Origin: Cardiocondyla obscurior
Lineage: Eukaryota > Arthropoda > Insecta > Hymenoptera > Formicidae
DNA: 64,000 nucleotides
Direction of reading: 5' to 3'
Assembly: GCF_019399895.1 (NCBI RefSeq)
Contig: NC_091871.1
Location: 1,827,001 to 1,891,000, forward strand
Numbering within the stretch: the stretch's first letter is position 1; every line of letters begins with the position of its first letter. Below are positions 52,657-63,141 of the stretch, one piece after another. The position numbers were made by a program, and so were the translations under genes. The notes beneath the pieces were generated by a model. The model saw only the letters and a list, made by a program, of their open reading frames with translations. It was not told where the DNA came from and made no database searches.

Positions 52657-53263
52657 TATCGCGAGGCCGCCATTTTGTTTGCTTCATATGCAAAGTAAAG
52701 ACGGTTTTTTTCTCAGACTTCCAGTAGTTGCGCTGCCGGTCGGACGATATTCCTTCAATGTAACTTCTCTTACATTTAGTCCTCTATTTCTGACTCGTCA
52801 AATATTTAAAAGCTATTCTGATATGTTACAGGGCGAACGTCTAATCAAAGCGTGGATTAAGAATGGACTGGAGTAGCGCTTCGTGAAATTAGGTAGAAAA
52901 AGTATTTCATTTGTGTTTTACTACAAGCTCATATAAATACGTACACATGTTTGACAATCGCTTAGCGGAAAGTACAAGCGTATATTTGACAGTACAGTTA
53001 CCATGTACAAAATTATATATATATCATATATATAAATACATACACTCATGCATGCATATGAAGTTATCCTAATTAGTCCTCGTGTTACTGTTAAATATAG
53101 GTGAGAGTGATTCGTGGAGACGTCGGTGATCGAGAGTGGACTCGTGTGTGGGTGAGGAGGATTACCGTGTTCAGAGGGAAAGCCAAGAGAGGTCCGTGAT
53201 GGTTGTCGCCGGTAATGCACGCGGTACATAGCGCATTTTGGTGAGGTGGCCCGTGTCGAGCGG

Positions 53264-55564
53264 TTATTTGTGATAATTAGCGTGCGGTGGCAAATATTGA
53301 TTGCTGCTACCGTCGCCAGTGAAGCTACCGCCAAACCCACCTCCGTGGCCGCCGTAACCACCTCCAGGCCCGCCAAAACTACCTCCGGGGCCGCTAAAAC
53401 CGCCACCTCTGCCTAATGACGAAATATAAATATTAATTATTTAATTGGGAACTTATTTTATTAATAGGTATTATCGATTTTTAATAATAATTATTTAGTA
53501 AATAAATTAAAGTTAATCTACTGTATTTTTTTATCTCGCATTATCTGTACTGAAATTTTATTTTATATTACAGCATTTTGTGATATACCAACCTCCGTAG
53601 CCGCCACCTTGATAACCGCTTCCTGGATATCCTCCTGGACCGCCGCGGGAATATTGGGCCTGTCCTTCGTATTGAACCTCGGCGTTGTATCCGTTCACGT
53701 CGTCAGCTATGTACCGGACAATCTGCGTCCTCGAGTCTGGCAGCAAAACTCTGTACTCTCCTTGGACAACGTTACCGTCGCTACTTTCACGCTGAGAGTA
53801 ATCATTGCCGCTGGGTGGATCAACCACCTCGTACTGGAAGCTGTACGGTTTCGGCTGCGAAATTACATCAGGTAACTGTAGCCTCGTGTGCACAAGAAAT
53901 TAATTAACGTATAAAAAAAAACAAGATAAGTCTTATTAATTGATTAATTATTGAAAGTCTAAATAACTTTACCCTTCCGCCGTATCCGTAGCCGCCTCCT
54001 CCTCCGTATCCGCCGGCACCCCCGTCTTGATATCCTCCACTGCCACCCTCGAACTGAGGTTGTCTGTATGAGGATTGTCCTCCGAAACCGGCGCTCGGTC
54101 TACCAAAAGACTCAGGTGGACCGTAACCTTGGCCGGGTCTTCCCCGTCCGAAGCTGCCGCCCCCGAAGTCGCTTGCGACACCGGCGAAGCCACCGGCGTC
54201 CGGTCGATTATACTGATACCCCCCGGTACTTGGACGATTTGGACCCGGTAAAACACCCGCCAGGACGTCGCTGCCGATGCATGATAGCACTAAGACCAGC
54301 TTGGCCAACTGCAATTAGGAAAAAGATTCTGTGGCTTTGCAACGAGGTAAGATTATCAAAATCGACAACGGCTGCCCGTCGGGTTGCGAAATCGCAGAAG
54401 AATTATAATTGTGTTATTAGCTTCCGGTTCGTTGGAACGTTCCAAAAGCGTCTGTTGCCGACGTGTCATCTCGAAAGAGACGAACGGAGTGTTATAAAAT
54501 GATGGACGCTCTGCGGTGTGAGGGAAAGCGGCGCACAATCAGGCGTCCCTTCGTTACGTGCGGTTACACGTTCGACGTCGCATGGCAAACCGCGACGCAC
54601 GCGGAATCTAGTCTTGATTACATTATTACATTGTTCGCGATAAAAAAGTTAGAGGAATTTTAGCGTATTATTGCCGATTGCGTAAGCGTGCGAAATTTCA
54701 AACGCAAAGAGCGCCGCTCGAAAGATTTCCGAGAGACGCTCTTCAACATTGCACTGTACAAAAGAAATCTTGTGTGTCTTTGCAACAGTTAATTTTTTTT
54801 TTTTTAATCTGATTTTTTGGATTCTTGTCTTAGATTTTATCTCTTTGTGACAATTCGTGACTCGTGATTAATTACTAAATTCCTTCGTCTTTCTTTCGCG
54901 CGCTTTGCGACGCGCGGCAGAAAAGCTGCATGTGTGACCGAGATAAGTTGCAACATTTGTCACAAATGTCGCACCTTTCACGGCTGCGATGCGTTGTCAC
55001 CAAGTTGAGAGTCATCGCCGGCACAATGGAAGATAATTGCAAATCGCGTTGCATACGCGCGTCATAAGCGTTTATGTGAGTCCAGATTAGCGATTACCGG
55101 CGCAATTTAATTCTCGCTATAACTACTTCCATTTGCCTCTGTTAAACGAACTTAAAAGCTGTTTGTTGCGGCCGCCTGTTCATTCATACTTTGTCAAAGA
55201 TATTTTGTTCGCAAGAATAATGAGAGAGAAAGGCGGCTGTAATAAACTTATGGACACTAGATAAGTAATCGATTATGAAGAGACTGAATTGCATATTCTT
55301 TTTTTTTACACGCGAAAAAGAAAATGTTCCTTCTTAAGCCACTAATTACATATATAAGAGGAGAACGATGATACAGTCTGGTAATAATCGAAACTCGATA
55401 GCAGAGTAAACTTGTATAATAACTTGAAGTTATATCGTTAGCGACGTTTAGAATGATTAAATTAATTGTTAAGAAACCTCGGCGGACATTTTGTAGCGGG
55501 AAGGGTTAAAGCAATCCACCATTGCTGGCGGTACTGTGTGCTGGCCTACCTGGTGGCAATTCAT
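53264..55564 (-). CDS. RR-2 cuticular protein, pro-resilin-like
   Basis: Secreted, chitin-binding, probably elastic cuticle protein. Exons in transcription order: 55564-55550, 54308-53973, 53875-53593, 53412-53264; 260 residues. The first exon codes only MNCHQ; a 1.24-kb intron then interrupts the signal peptide, the usual layout for insect cuticle genes. Exon 2 completes the signal peptide (LAKLVLVLSCIGSDVLAG) and gives a Gly/Ser/Pro/Tyr-rich region. Exon 3 holds the RR-2 chitin-binding domain (about residues 126-190): PKPYSFQYEV, SGNDYSQRESSDG, GEYRVLLPDSRTQIV and ADDVNGYNAEVQYEG. It ends Gly-rich. Exon 4 is almost pure Gly/Phe/Tyr/Ser repeats and ends HANYHK. The exon 3 donor (GTTGGT) is unusual, but the phase and the matching intron in the neighbouring paralogue support it. 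Same family as the gene at 62540-63141. Confidence 0.9.
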
Positions 55565-55593
55565 ATTGCTGTAGGACCGAAGACACGAGGCGA

Positions 55594-55598
55594 ACTGA
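55594..55598 (-). promoter_or_regulatory. Initiator (TCAGT) of the cuticle gene
   Basis: On the - strand the sequence reads CTCAGTTCG, the arthropod initiator, 30 bases upstream of the ATG and at normal distance (about 25-30) from the TATA box. The predicted transcription start is the A near 55597. Confidence 0.7.
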
Positions 55599-55618
55599 GA
55601 AGATGATCCACCGGGGAG

Positions 55619-55626
55619 TTTATATA
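55619..55626 (-). promoter_or_regulatory. TATA box of the cuticle gene
   Basis: TATATAAA on the - strand, about 28 bases before the initiator. A TATA plus TCAGT promoter is typical of strongly, stage-specifically expressed cuticle genes. Confidence 0.75.
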
Positions 55627-58600
55627 CCACGCAGACCCTTTGTTACAGTTTATCCTTCGTACTGCATATCCATGTATCAACCGACGTATTAGAATGACCG
55701 GCCGGTGCTGTGGGAGGGTGTGGGAGGCGGAGAGGCGCTCATCTTCCCTTCACTCTCCGCGTGATGCATTATGGAAAGAGATAGCCCCGCGGGTGACTGA
55801 AATGGCTTTAAAATTTTAATTGGGGCTACGCACGTGACTCTCGGCCCTCTCGGCTCGGGTAAGAATCAGGCCCGCTCGCGTCCGGGAGCGTAGAAATCGA
55901 TTTCCGACACGCGCCAAGGAGGATCCTCGCCGATGACTCTGCGTGAAATCGTAAGTCGCCACTTAGGAGAGCATTCTTTAAACAATAGGTCTGGGTGGTT
56001 TAGTTAATTTCCTGGAGTTAAAATATATTTTGTATATATGTAGGAATATTCTAATCTTAATTTATATCGAGTATAATTGAGGTTTTTTATTCGATTGTGT
56101 TAGATTGTAAATGCTGGAAAGTATTACGGAATACTTTATTTTGATATTAAATGTGTGTCATGTATGAATTGATTAGAATCGACAGTGGAGCGTGAAAAAA
56201 GTGACAGGACGGTGAAAGGCATGGCATGCTTTAAATTTGCCATTGTGATTATTCAAGCATTTTCCTCTGTGCATAGAATAAGAATTTTGCATAGGCATTA
56301 TGCGTAGAGAGAATTTTAAGCGTAACGTTAAAAAAAGACGGGAAAATTAGAAATGTATATCTTCAGCTAATAGTATCTATTCCGCGCGAGATTTAGAACT
56401 TGAAATCGAACGTTTCGAATTTCCACAGTAATTTGTCAATGACACGGTGTCAGGCACGACTTGCATGCAAATTGCAGATATACATCTTCGGAAATGAAAA
56501 ATATTACGCCTGTATTCCTGTGGAATTTCAAACGTATTACGTAGGTAAAATCGAAAGGGTAGCCAAGTTCTCTCGAAGATGATGGACTAAAAACAAGAAG
56601 GAAGAAGAAAAAAAAAGAAGAAGAAAAGGACGAAAAAAAAGAGAAAGAAACGTTATTCGCGCGAGTTCCTCAATCTCAAAACTATCGCGAATCATTATAT
56701 TGGGCAATCAGGCCTCCGTCGACGCGGACATGGATTTTCGACATCGTTCTCTCCGCGCGTGATAAAAAAAAAATCTCAGGCACGTGGCGGCGCGAACGCG
56801 TCCGACGCGTTGCACGCGCGAGAGCAAGAATGCGATTGCACACGCCACGTAGAAGTAGCTCTCGGGAAACTCTGGTCGCGGTGCATCTGCCGACGGGCTC
56901 CCCGCGATCCTCGACACATTTTCTCGTCTGCGGGGAAGCGCTGGATTCCTGCCCCTTCGCCCTCCCGACACGGTCCCGAGGACGGCCTTTGAAATACGGA
57001 CGGCGCAACTTTCGAACCGTCTGATCGGCCGGGGAAGAAGAAGAAGGAAAAAAAGAAAAAGAAAAAAGAAAAAGAAAAAAAGGCGCGCGCGAGGGGGCAA
57101 CGCTGATCTCATCCTCGGACCCCGAAGTGTATCGAACCAATTACTGAGTTTGTAGGTACGAATGAAAGGTGGATGTGAAGAAATACGCCTGCCAGTAATC
57201 GGACCGAGCGCCAGTAGAAAGACGAGGACGAGCTGGATATATAAATCCAATCTGTTTGGTATGCTGCGGCTGCGGCTCGCGCGCGCGCCCGTCATCTCGG
57301 ATCACAAGAGAGGCGCGGAAGACGTAGAAGCGGCCCGCATAAATCTCGTCGGCGATGGCTTGTGCAAACGTTTAGCAAATTTACGGGCGATCCTACGTCA
57401 TCCGAGCGGCGAATAACGTCTCAATACAGCGATTTTAACGATTAATTTAGAGGATTGTGAAAGAATTTATATTTAAAACCCTCGAACGAGGGACTCGCGG
57501 CCGCAATTGGTTCCTCCGAGGTTTTGAAAGACTGGTAAAGACGCACGGAATAGATTTGGCTCGCGAAGAAACAATGCAAGTAGTTCAACGTTTCACGAAA
57601 AGTCACAAATCAGTTGTAAATTAATTAATAGCCGTGCGGGAAAGCGAGCGTTTGGTTCAGACACCTCGCTCTTCGGTCCTCATAGAATTTACCTCGATAT
57701 TTCGCGCGCGAATATTTCGATATTCGTCATTGTGCGCCCGGTTACATCGGCAACATCATTCAATATCATTCAATCCATATCATTAGTATTATTCAATGTT
57801 GTTTCAACATTACACGTTGCCTAAGCGCCGCGCGCGAATATAGATACCGTTCTTATAGAGACAGCTGGGAAACACTTCTCTGCGAAGTGTATTGACTTCA
57901 GTCAGTCCTTTTGTGGGGCTTGGTTCGGTCCGATCGAGGCCTGCAATGACCTGTCTTATTCTCGCCGCTTCATTTGTCAGGTAGAATCCCATCTCGCCGC
58001 TCTGTTGTCAATGTTACACTAGAAATGGTGCAACCTCGGCCGTGCGAAATCGGTCGCGAGATGTGCGGCTCTCTTCTACGCTGGCAAAAAACAAATTTGC
58101 CTGACGTACGCGAACGCTCGATTTACTTCGCATTTTTTTATTTATTTATTTTGCAATATCATATTTTACTTTTTTTTTCTACTTTATTGAAGTGGAAATT
58201 ACTATATTTTTATACGAAACCCTTTTTCAGTCTTTAATTGGCAAAGATCGTTATTTCTTGCCGACGTCTATTTGATTTTATTATATATTTTTTTTTTAAT
58301 CTCGCGGAATGAAAATCTCACGAATTGGTCGAGCAACGTTAAGATTTATTCGTCATTTACTTTCTACATCGATTTTTGCACAGATCCCATCGCGATTTGC
58401 ATAATATTTCGCGCGCAACGTCGATCGAGAGCGTTGCATTTACCCTCGCGATTAATTGCTCCCAATGTCTTTGCGCTGCTTCTCCCAGCACGAGGCTTAC
58501 ATTCGACAACGTAATACCTTTGGTTCCGTGTAACGTTGGTACCATCGCGATATACCGTTGAATTCCGCGTTCAAAGCGATACCAAAACCGTTCGCTCCAC

Positions 58601-60349
58601 ATTTTATTTCAATTTCCAATTTGCGGGACACGTGCTTGTCGAATTAAATACTGCAACTTCCGATCGGCTCGCTCTATACGGATCAATGCCGAATTCGCTG
58701 CGCGTATTTGCAAAATTAAATCAATTACTTGTTACAATGTCGATATATAATCGTGAATGTAATTGCAAAGGTAACATTATCTAAATGTCATCGTATGAAA
58801 ATTTAATTAATTAAATGTATAATGTCACAAAAATGTCTGTTACACTTTGCTAAGAAGCATTGATTTTTTTATACTCTAAAATTTTTATTTCGTTTGTTAC
58901 GTTTAATTGTCAGTACTAAACTTTTTTTTTCTTTTATTTTAACAAACATCGACAATTGGCGTTTTCTTTTTAAAGTAACTTTGTATAAGGATTAATTTTC
59001 GTTCCAGCATGAACTGGATGTGATTGGCGAGCCGATCGGCTTAACTGCACACCGCTTCGACTACCTTTTCCGACGTAATTACAATGTAATGATGGTACCT
59101 TTATGGCAAGCTGTTTCGGGATGTTGCTACGAATCAGTAATTTTGTCGAAATTGCAAATTTTGCCGGCATCGAGGAGAGTTCAGAAAGGATATGTAATGA
59201 CCTTTCGCCGCACGTTTTAACAATTTTGGACGATTTTACGCGTTACGTAAGTCTTATATCATGCGAAAATAAGGGAGAATATTACAATACGACCCATCGC
59301 ACGTTGGTCTGAATTTATTCTCTAAATTTCTTACGAGTGAAAGCTAATTCCGAACGAAGCGGATGCTTCGCTTCAAGCGACAGTGAAATCGAGTCACTTC
59401 AGAAAAATAAAAAAAAAAAATTCGCTTTTGACAAAAGTAAATGCACTTTTAATTATCAAGTAAAATATAATTAACGACGTACCTTACCGTGAACGCGTTC
59501 GCGTCGACACGCGTAACTGAAAGACTCGGACTTTTCCGCAAACCGCGGTAGAGAATCGAGCTGGTTTCGGTCGACAGCCCCGTCTTTCCACCGCACCGAT
59601 AGAAGAATATAATTACTTTCGGACCCAATCATCAATCATCGAGCCCTCGGTCATATTTACTGTTAGAAATATCACGAAGCTCTGGCTGGGTTCAAAAGCA
59701 GCAATTTATTTTTCTTTCGGCGCGGATAAAGCCCCCGCGTGGCGACGCGGTTTGTCAATACCGGGGCGATCGGGGGTGTTTAATTACTCCCGACATAATC
59801 GCTGCTAATTACGGATCGACGGCAGGTAGGAGCGCGGTGCAGATTAGCGGCCACGTAACTCATCCGAGTGAAGGCTCGCGGATGCGCGGCCTGCCCTGTA
59901 ATCGGGGATAAACGGCGTTGTGCAACGCGATGCGGAAGGCTCATATGCCGCGGCGCGTGTGCGCGCGTTATTCTTCTGCCAAGTTATTCTTCGGATGGGC
60001 CCCTTTTCTTCAGCCTGGGCCTCCGAGTGCGTCACCTCGCGCGAGAATAAACGAGAATTCCACGTGTGTGAAGTAAGTCAGGGTGGGGATCGGCATCCAG
60101 GTTTACACCTGGTAACTGTCTTCGCGTAAAAGGTGCCTGAAGTAAAAAAATATTTTTTTTTATTAGACTTTCGGTAGCTTTCCGAAGAGTACTTTTCGAT
60201 GATCTTTCGCGCTAAAGTCAAAATCGATGGAATTCTCTCCCTTCGAATATCTAGATTTTTTTTTGGAAGAGTTAGAATCTTCTTGGTTTTGATCTTTAAT
60301 ATATTAATAAATAATTGATAAAATAGTCTTTCGAGCGATAGATCTTCTG

Positions 60350-60398
<49 letters not shown>

Positions 60399-61746
60399 TT
60401 TAATACAGCTTTAATTAATCGTAATTTTAAACAATTTTAGAGAATTTTAGAAAATTAAAACTATCGTTATCTTTTAAAACTGTTTTCTTTATAATTAAAA
60501 TTATATGTAATTGTAGAAATTATTGCACACGGTTTTGTATTCTTTTATTTGATTGTACAAGACCTAGATGCACGTGTGAAGTTAATGGACCGCTTCCTTT
60601 ATTACGTGCTCTCGACATAGGAGTCAATTAGAAGGGGAGAGATCCCGAACGGAGAAGTGTATTATTGGAGCAATCGCGGGCATTAAAGATGAAATCAAAC
60701 TGGAATCCCCTAACGAACCGTTTCTTAATCGGTCTGAGGATTCACGCGAGTCGCACTTGGGTAAAAATGCGCTCGGTGACTTTCTCCAGAGAGGACCAAT
60801 AGACACGGTCGGAATATCCTCAGCTCGTTCGTTCGCGGTGAGCATATATCTCGCGAATTCTTTTCACGCGCGTGGTTACGCCAAATATTTTTGCCCGCAT
60901 TCGCTCTACATTCGCGATCTAAATCCGAACAAGAACGTTCCCAAGTATTTTTAACTTTATTTTTTAATATTCCATAAAAATTATTTCATTAATAAAGAAT
61001 TTTATTATAAATTTTATTAACTAATACGTTGAATAAATTATATTGAACATTGTCAAATAATGTGTCGCATAGATTATATTAAATATCGCAAGATATGGTT
61101 TTGTATTTCAATCAAGTTAACATTCCGAACCTTCGCCTGAAGCAATCTCGTATGTAGATTAAATGAATTGGTCTTGCAGAATTATCTTATATTTCTACCG
61201 TGCTATTAACGTGATACGATCGTATATAGAATAGTAGTAATGGTACGGATACTTTTATAATGTACAGTAACGTGTATTTGCGATTTAATGAAACTCGCAG
61301 CATGCAATTTTGAGTGTTACACGTTGGAGAAAGTCCATCTTCACGGACGTGCATGTAAACTTCCTGATGACATAATGTAAAACGACACCATCTGCCGACG
61401 ATGTATTTACGGGTATCCCAGACGTTGAACTTGACATCGTAAGAAAAAAGTCCACGGCTTACAATTAGGCTTTTAATCTTCCGGAAATAATCATTTGTCG
61501 TGCAAAGAATTACATATTTTGAGGAATTTCGAAGATAATTAAATTTTTATCTTTTTCTTTTTTTTTCAGTATTTTATTAAAAATAAAACATTGTATGAAG
61601 ACATTTTTTTTTTAATTTTAATATTTATTTAATATTTATTTAATCGATACATTTTATGACGTTTTATTTTACATAGTTATTTTGTTTTAATTTTTACTGT
61701 GGATTAACAGACAAAGATAATATTAATATATTTTACATTCTTTCAG
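55627..61746. other. Intergenic region between the two cuticle genes
   Basis: About 6 kb without a supportable exon. It has GC-rich stretches (55690-55960, 56700-57400, 59500-60130), polypurine tracts (56590-56650, 57030-57085) and a (TA)n run at 60352-60395. The overlapping open frames on both strands at 56682-57295 are Arg/Phe-rich and match nothing I know. Enhancers for the flanking cuticle genes would be expected here, but I cannot mark them. Confidence 0.6.
60352..60395. repeat. (TA)n microsatellite
   Basis: More than 20 uninterrupted AT/TA dinucleotides followed by T6. Confidence 0.93.
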
Positions 61747-61910
61747 GGAGGATACGTTTTCGAAAATAAATGCAGCGAGGAAGTGCGGTACAAGCTTCTT
61801 TGACAAACGACACGCAATTCGTTCGCAAGAGAGAAATGCAGCTACTATGAGCCTCGAGAGCGACCGTGTTCACAGGAAGGATTTTATCTCATCTCCTCCA
61901 TACGAGAAAG
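61747..61910 (+). CDS. Unassigned candidate exon
   Basis: 164 bp between a strong acceptor (CATTCTTTCAG) and a strong donor (AAAG|GTAAGT). One of the three + strand frames is open across the whole segment: 54 codons from GAG at 61748, reading EDTFSKINAARKCG ... ISSPPYEKG. The other two contain stops. It includes an internal Met (MSLESDRVHRK) that could be a start. No family is recognised, and it is not part of either - strand cuticle gene. It could be an internal exon or 5' coding exon of a + strand gene continuing beyond the window, or chance. Confidence 0.35.
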
Positions 61911-62044
61911 GTAAGTCAAATATGGCGCGCTCGTCTCTCTATTTTCTCTGAGATTGCCTGCGAGATGCGAAGTAAATATAGGGTGAATGTAGTGGGCAGG
62001 GTTGAATAATCAAGATGCTCCCGCATCAACTGTATAATTACAAC

Positions 62045-62141
62045 GGAAGTGTGGTGTCTATCACACATTAGCTGATGTCACAACGTTTCGATCGCACGTG
62101 TGGTTACATGCTCGTCGCCGCGGGTTCGAGTCGTAAAAAAA
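62045..62141 (+). repeat. Possible tRNA-like SINE head with A-tail
   Basis: CGGGTTCGAGTC at 62121-62132 matches the pol III B box/T-arm, preceded at about the right distance by a weak A-box-like TTAGCTGATG and followed by A11. The stems do not fold into a clean tRNA, so it would be a SINE relic or chance. Confidence 0.3.
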
Positions 62142-62207
62142 AAAACGGCTAAATTCTAAAAAAATATATTTGCGATTAATAATTGTAATGATAATTAAAA
62201 AATAATA

Positions 62208-62287
62208 CGTGGTCACCCAATCTAAGTACTAATCGCGCCCAACATTGCTCGACTTCGACGATCGGACTAGTAATATGGGGGCTGCCT
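62208..62287 (-). repeat. 5S rRNA-derived sequence (SINE3-like)
   Basis: Read on the - strand, 62270-62208 closely follows the middle and 3' half of 5S rRNA: CTAGTCCGATCGTCGAAGTC, then GAGCAATGTTGGGCGCG, ATTAGTACTTAGATTGGGTG, ACC. This covers the internal pol III control region (boxes A, IE and C). The 5' part of 5S is replaced by an unrelated GGCAGCCCCCATATTA, and the 3' end after GTGACC is lost. It is therefore not a functional 5S gene. It is a pseudogene or the head of a 5S-derived SINE. Confidence 0.8.
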
Positions 62288-62526
62288 AATATAATAGTAG
62301 TAAAAAAGAAAGTTAAATGTAGAATATAATTTTTTTTTTTTTTTTTTTTAAGTAAAGTTTGGTGTTATGCAAATAAGAAGCTTGTATGAAAAAAATGTCT
62401 TTATTGGAAAAAAGACTGCGTTCACAAGCGAAGGATTGGCATATCCTACATATATATTTTATATATATATATATATATTTATATGTGTATAATACTTTGT
62501 ATTATACATATATACATATATAATAC

Positions 62527-62532
62527 TTTATT
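62527..62532 (-). terminator. Poly(A) signal of the right-hand cuticle gene
   Basis: AATAAA on the - strand, 8 bases after the TAG stop. It is very close, so the 3' UTR would be only 20-40 nt unless a later signal is used. Confidence 0.45.
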
Positions 62533-62539
62533 ATATATT

Positions 62540-63141
62540 CTAATGGAAAGCAGGACCATATGTGGGTGACGGTGCTCCGTAATTCCTCGAGCCGAAATTA
62601 TTGTAACTGTTATCTATGGAATTGGAGCCGAGCTGGTAGTTATTGTACTGTCCGCCGCCGTTTTGAGGGTAGTTGTAACCACCCTGGTTACCTGTCGACA
62701 AAAAAAATTAAGAGATAACAAAAGAGATAATTAAAAAAAAAATTTATGCGGTCGACGTATTTAAATTATTTTTTAAATATCTATTCAATTTTTTAATTAT
62801 AAAAATTGTGATGTAATAACGTTTCGCGTCGTACCTCCGGGGTAGCTGCCGCCGCCGCCGCCGCCGCCGCCGAGTTGATTTCCCTGGAAGCCGCCGTAGC
62901 CTTGACCGGCGTTATACCCTGCGCCGTACTGGTCCGGGTAGTTCGCGGTACCCTCGTACCTCACGTCCGCGTGGAAGCCGGTTCTCCAGTCGGCGGTGTA
63001 GGTGACGATCTGCGTCCTGCCGTCCGGTAACTGTACTCTATACTCACCGCGAACGGTCTCGCCGTCGCTCGTTTCCTGCCTACCAAAATCGTTCCCGGTA
63101 GCCTGGTCCTTCACGGAGTACCCGAATTCGTAGGCCTTCGG
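62540..63141 (-). CDS. RR-2 cuticular protein, pro-resilin-like (5' part outside window)
   Basis: Secreted chitin-binding cuticle protein of the same type as the gene at 53264-55564. Two exons are visible in transcription order: 63141-62835 and 62691-62540. The first codes the RR-2 domain: PKAYEFGYSV, TGNDFGRQETSDGE, GEYRVQLPDGRTQIVTY and TADWRTGFHADVRYEG. It is followed by Tyr/Gly repeats and a run of eight Gly. The last is Asn/Tyr/Gly-rich and ends YGPAFH. The intron interrupts a Gly codon in phase 1 after the Gly-rich stretch, just as in the paralogue. An in-frame ATG at 63162 would give MVRVLPQPKAYEF, but with no signal peptide. The bases before CCGAAG (TGTTTTGCCGCAG) are a good acceptor at the paralogue's exon border. 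I therefore read the true N-terminus as lying to the right, beyond the window. Confidence 0.87.

Larger units (their letters stand above)
52319..53263. other. Convergent 3' region between maelstrom and cuticle gene
   Basis: 945 bp shared by the 3' ends of maelstrom (+) and the cuticle gene (-). It contains a poly(A) signal for maelstrom, a DRE-like TATCGATA and AT-rich runs. The open frames here are short or antisense to the Gly-rich exon. Confidence 0.6.

Noticed and set aside
52921..53406. 161-codon - strand frame at the end of the first cuticle gene
   Set aside because: Out-of-phase reading of the Gly-rich last exon; the phase-matched frame gives a Gly/Phe/Tyr tail and stop at 53264.
56682..57295. 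152- and 195-codon - strand frames
   Set aside because: They overlap each other and two + strand frames in GC-rich DNA; they include poly-Phe from an A-rich tract; no domain.
62208..62287. Functional 5S rRNA gene
   Set aside because: The 5' third and 3' end of 5S are missing and the internal region carries substitutions.
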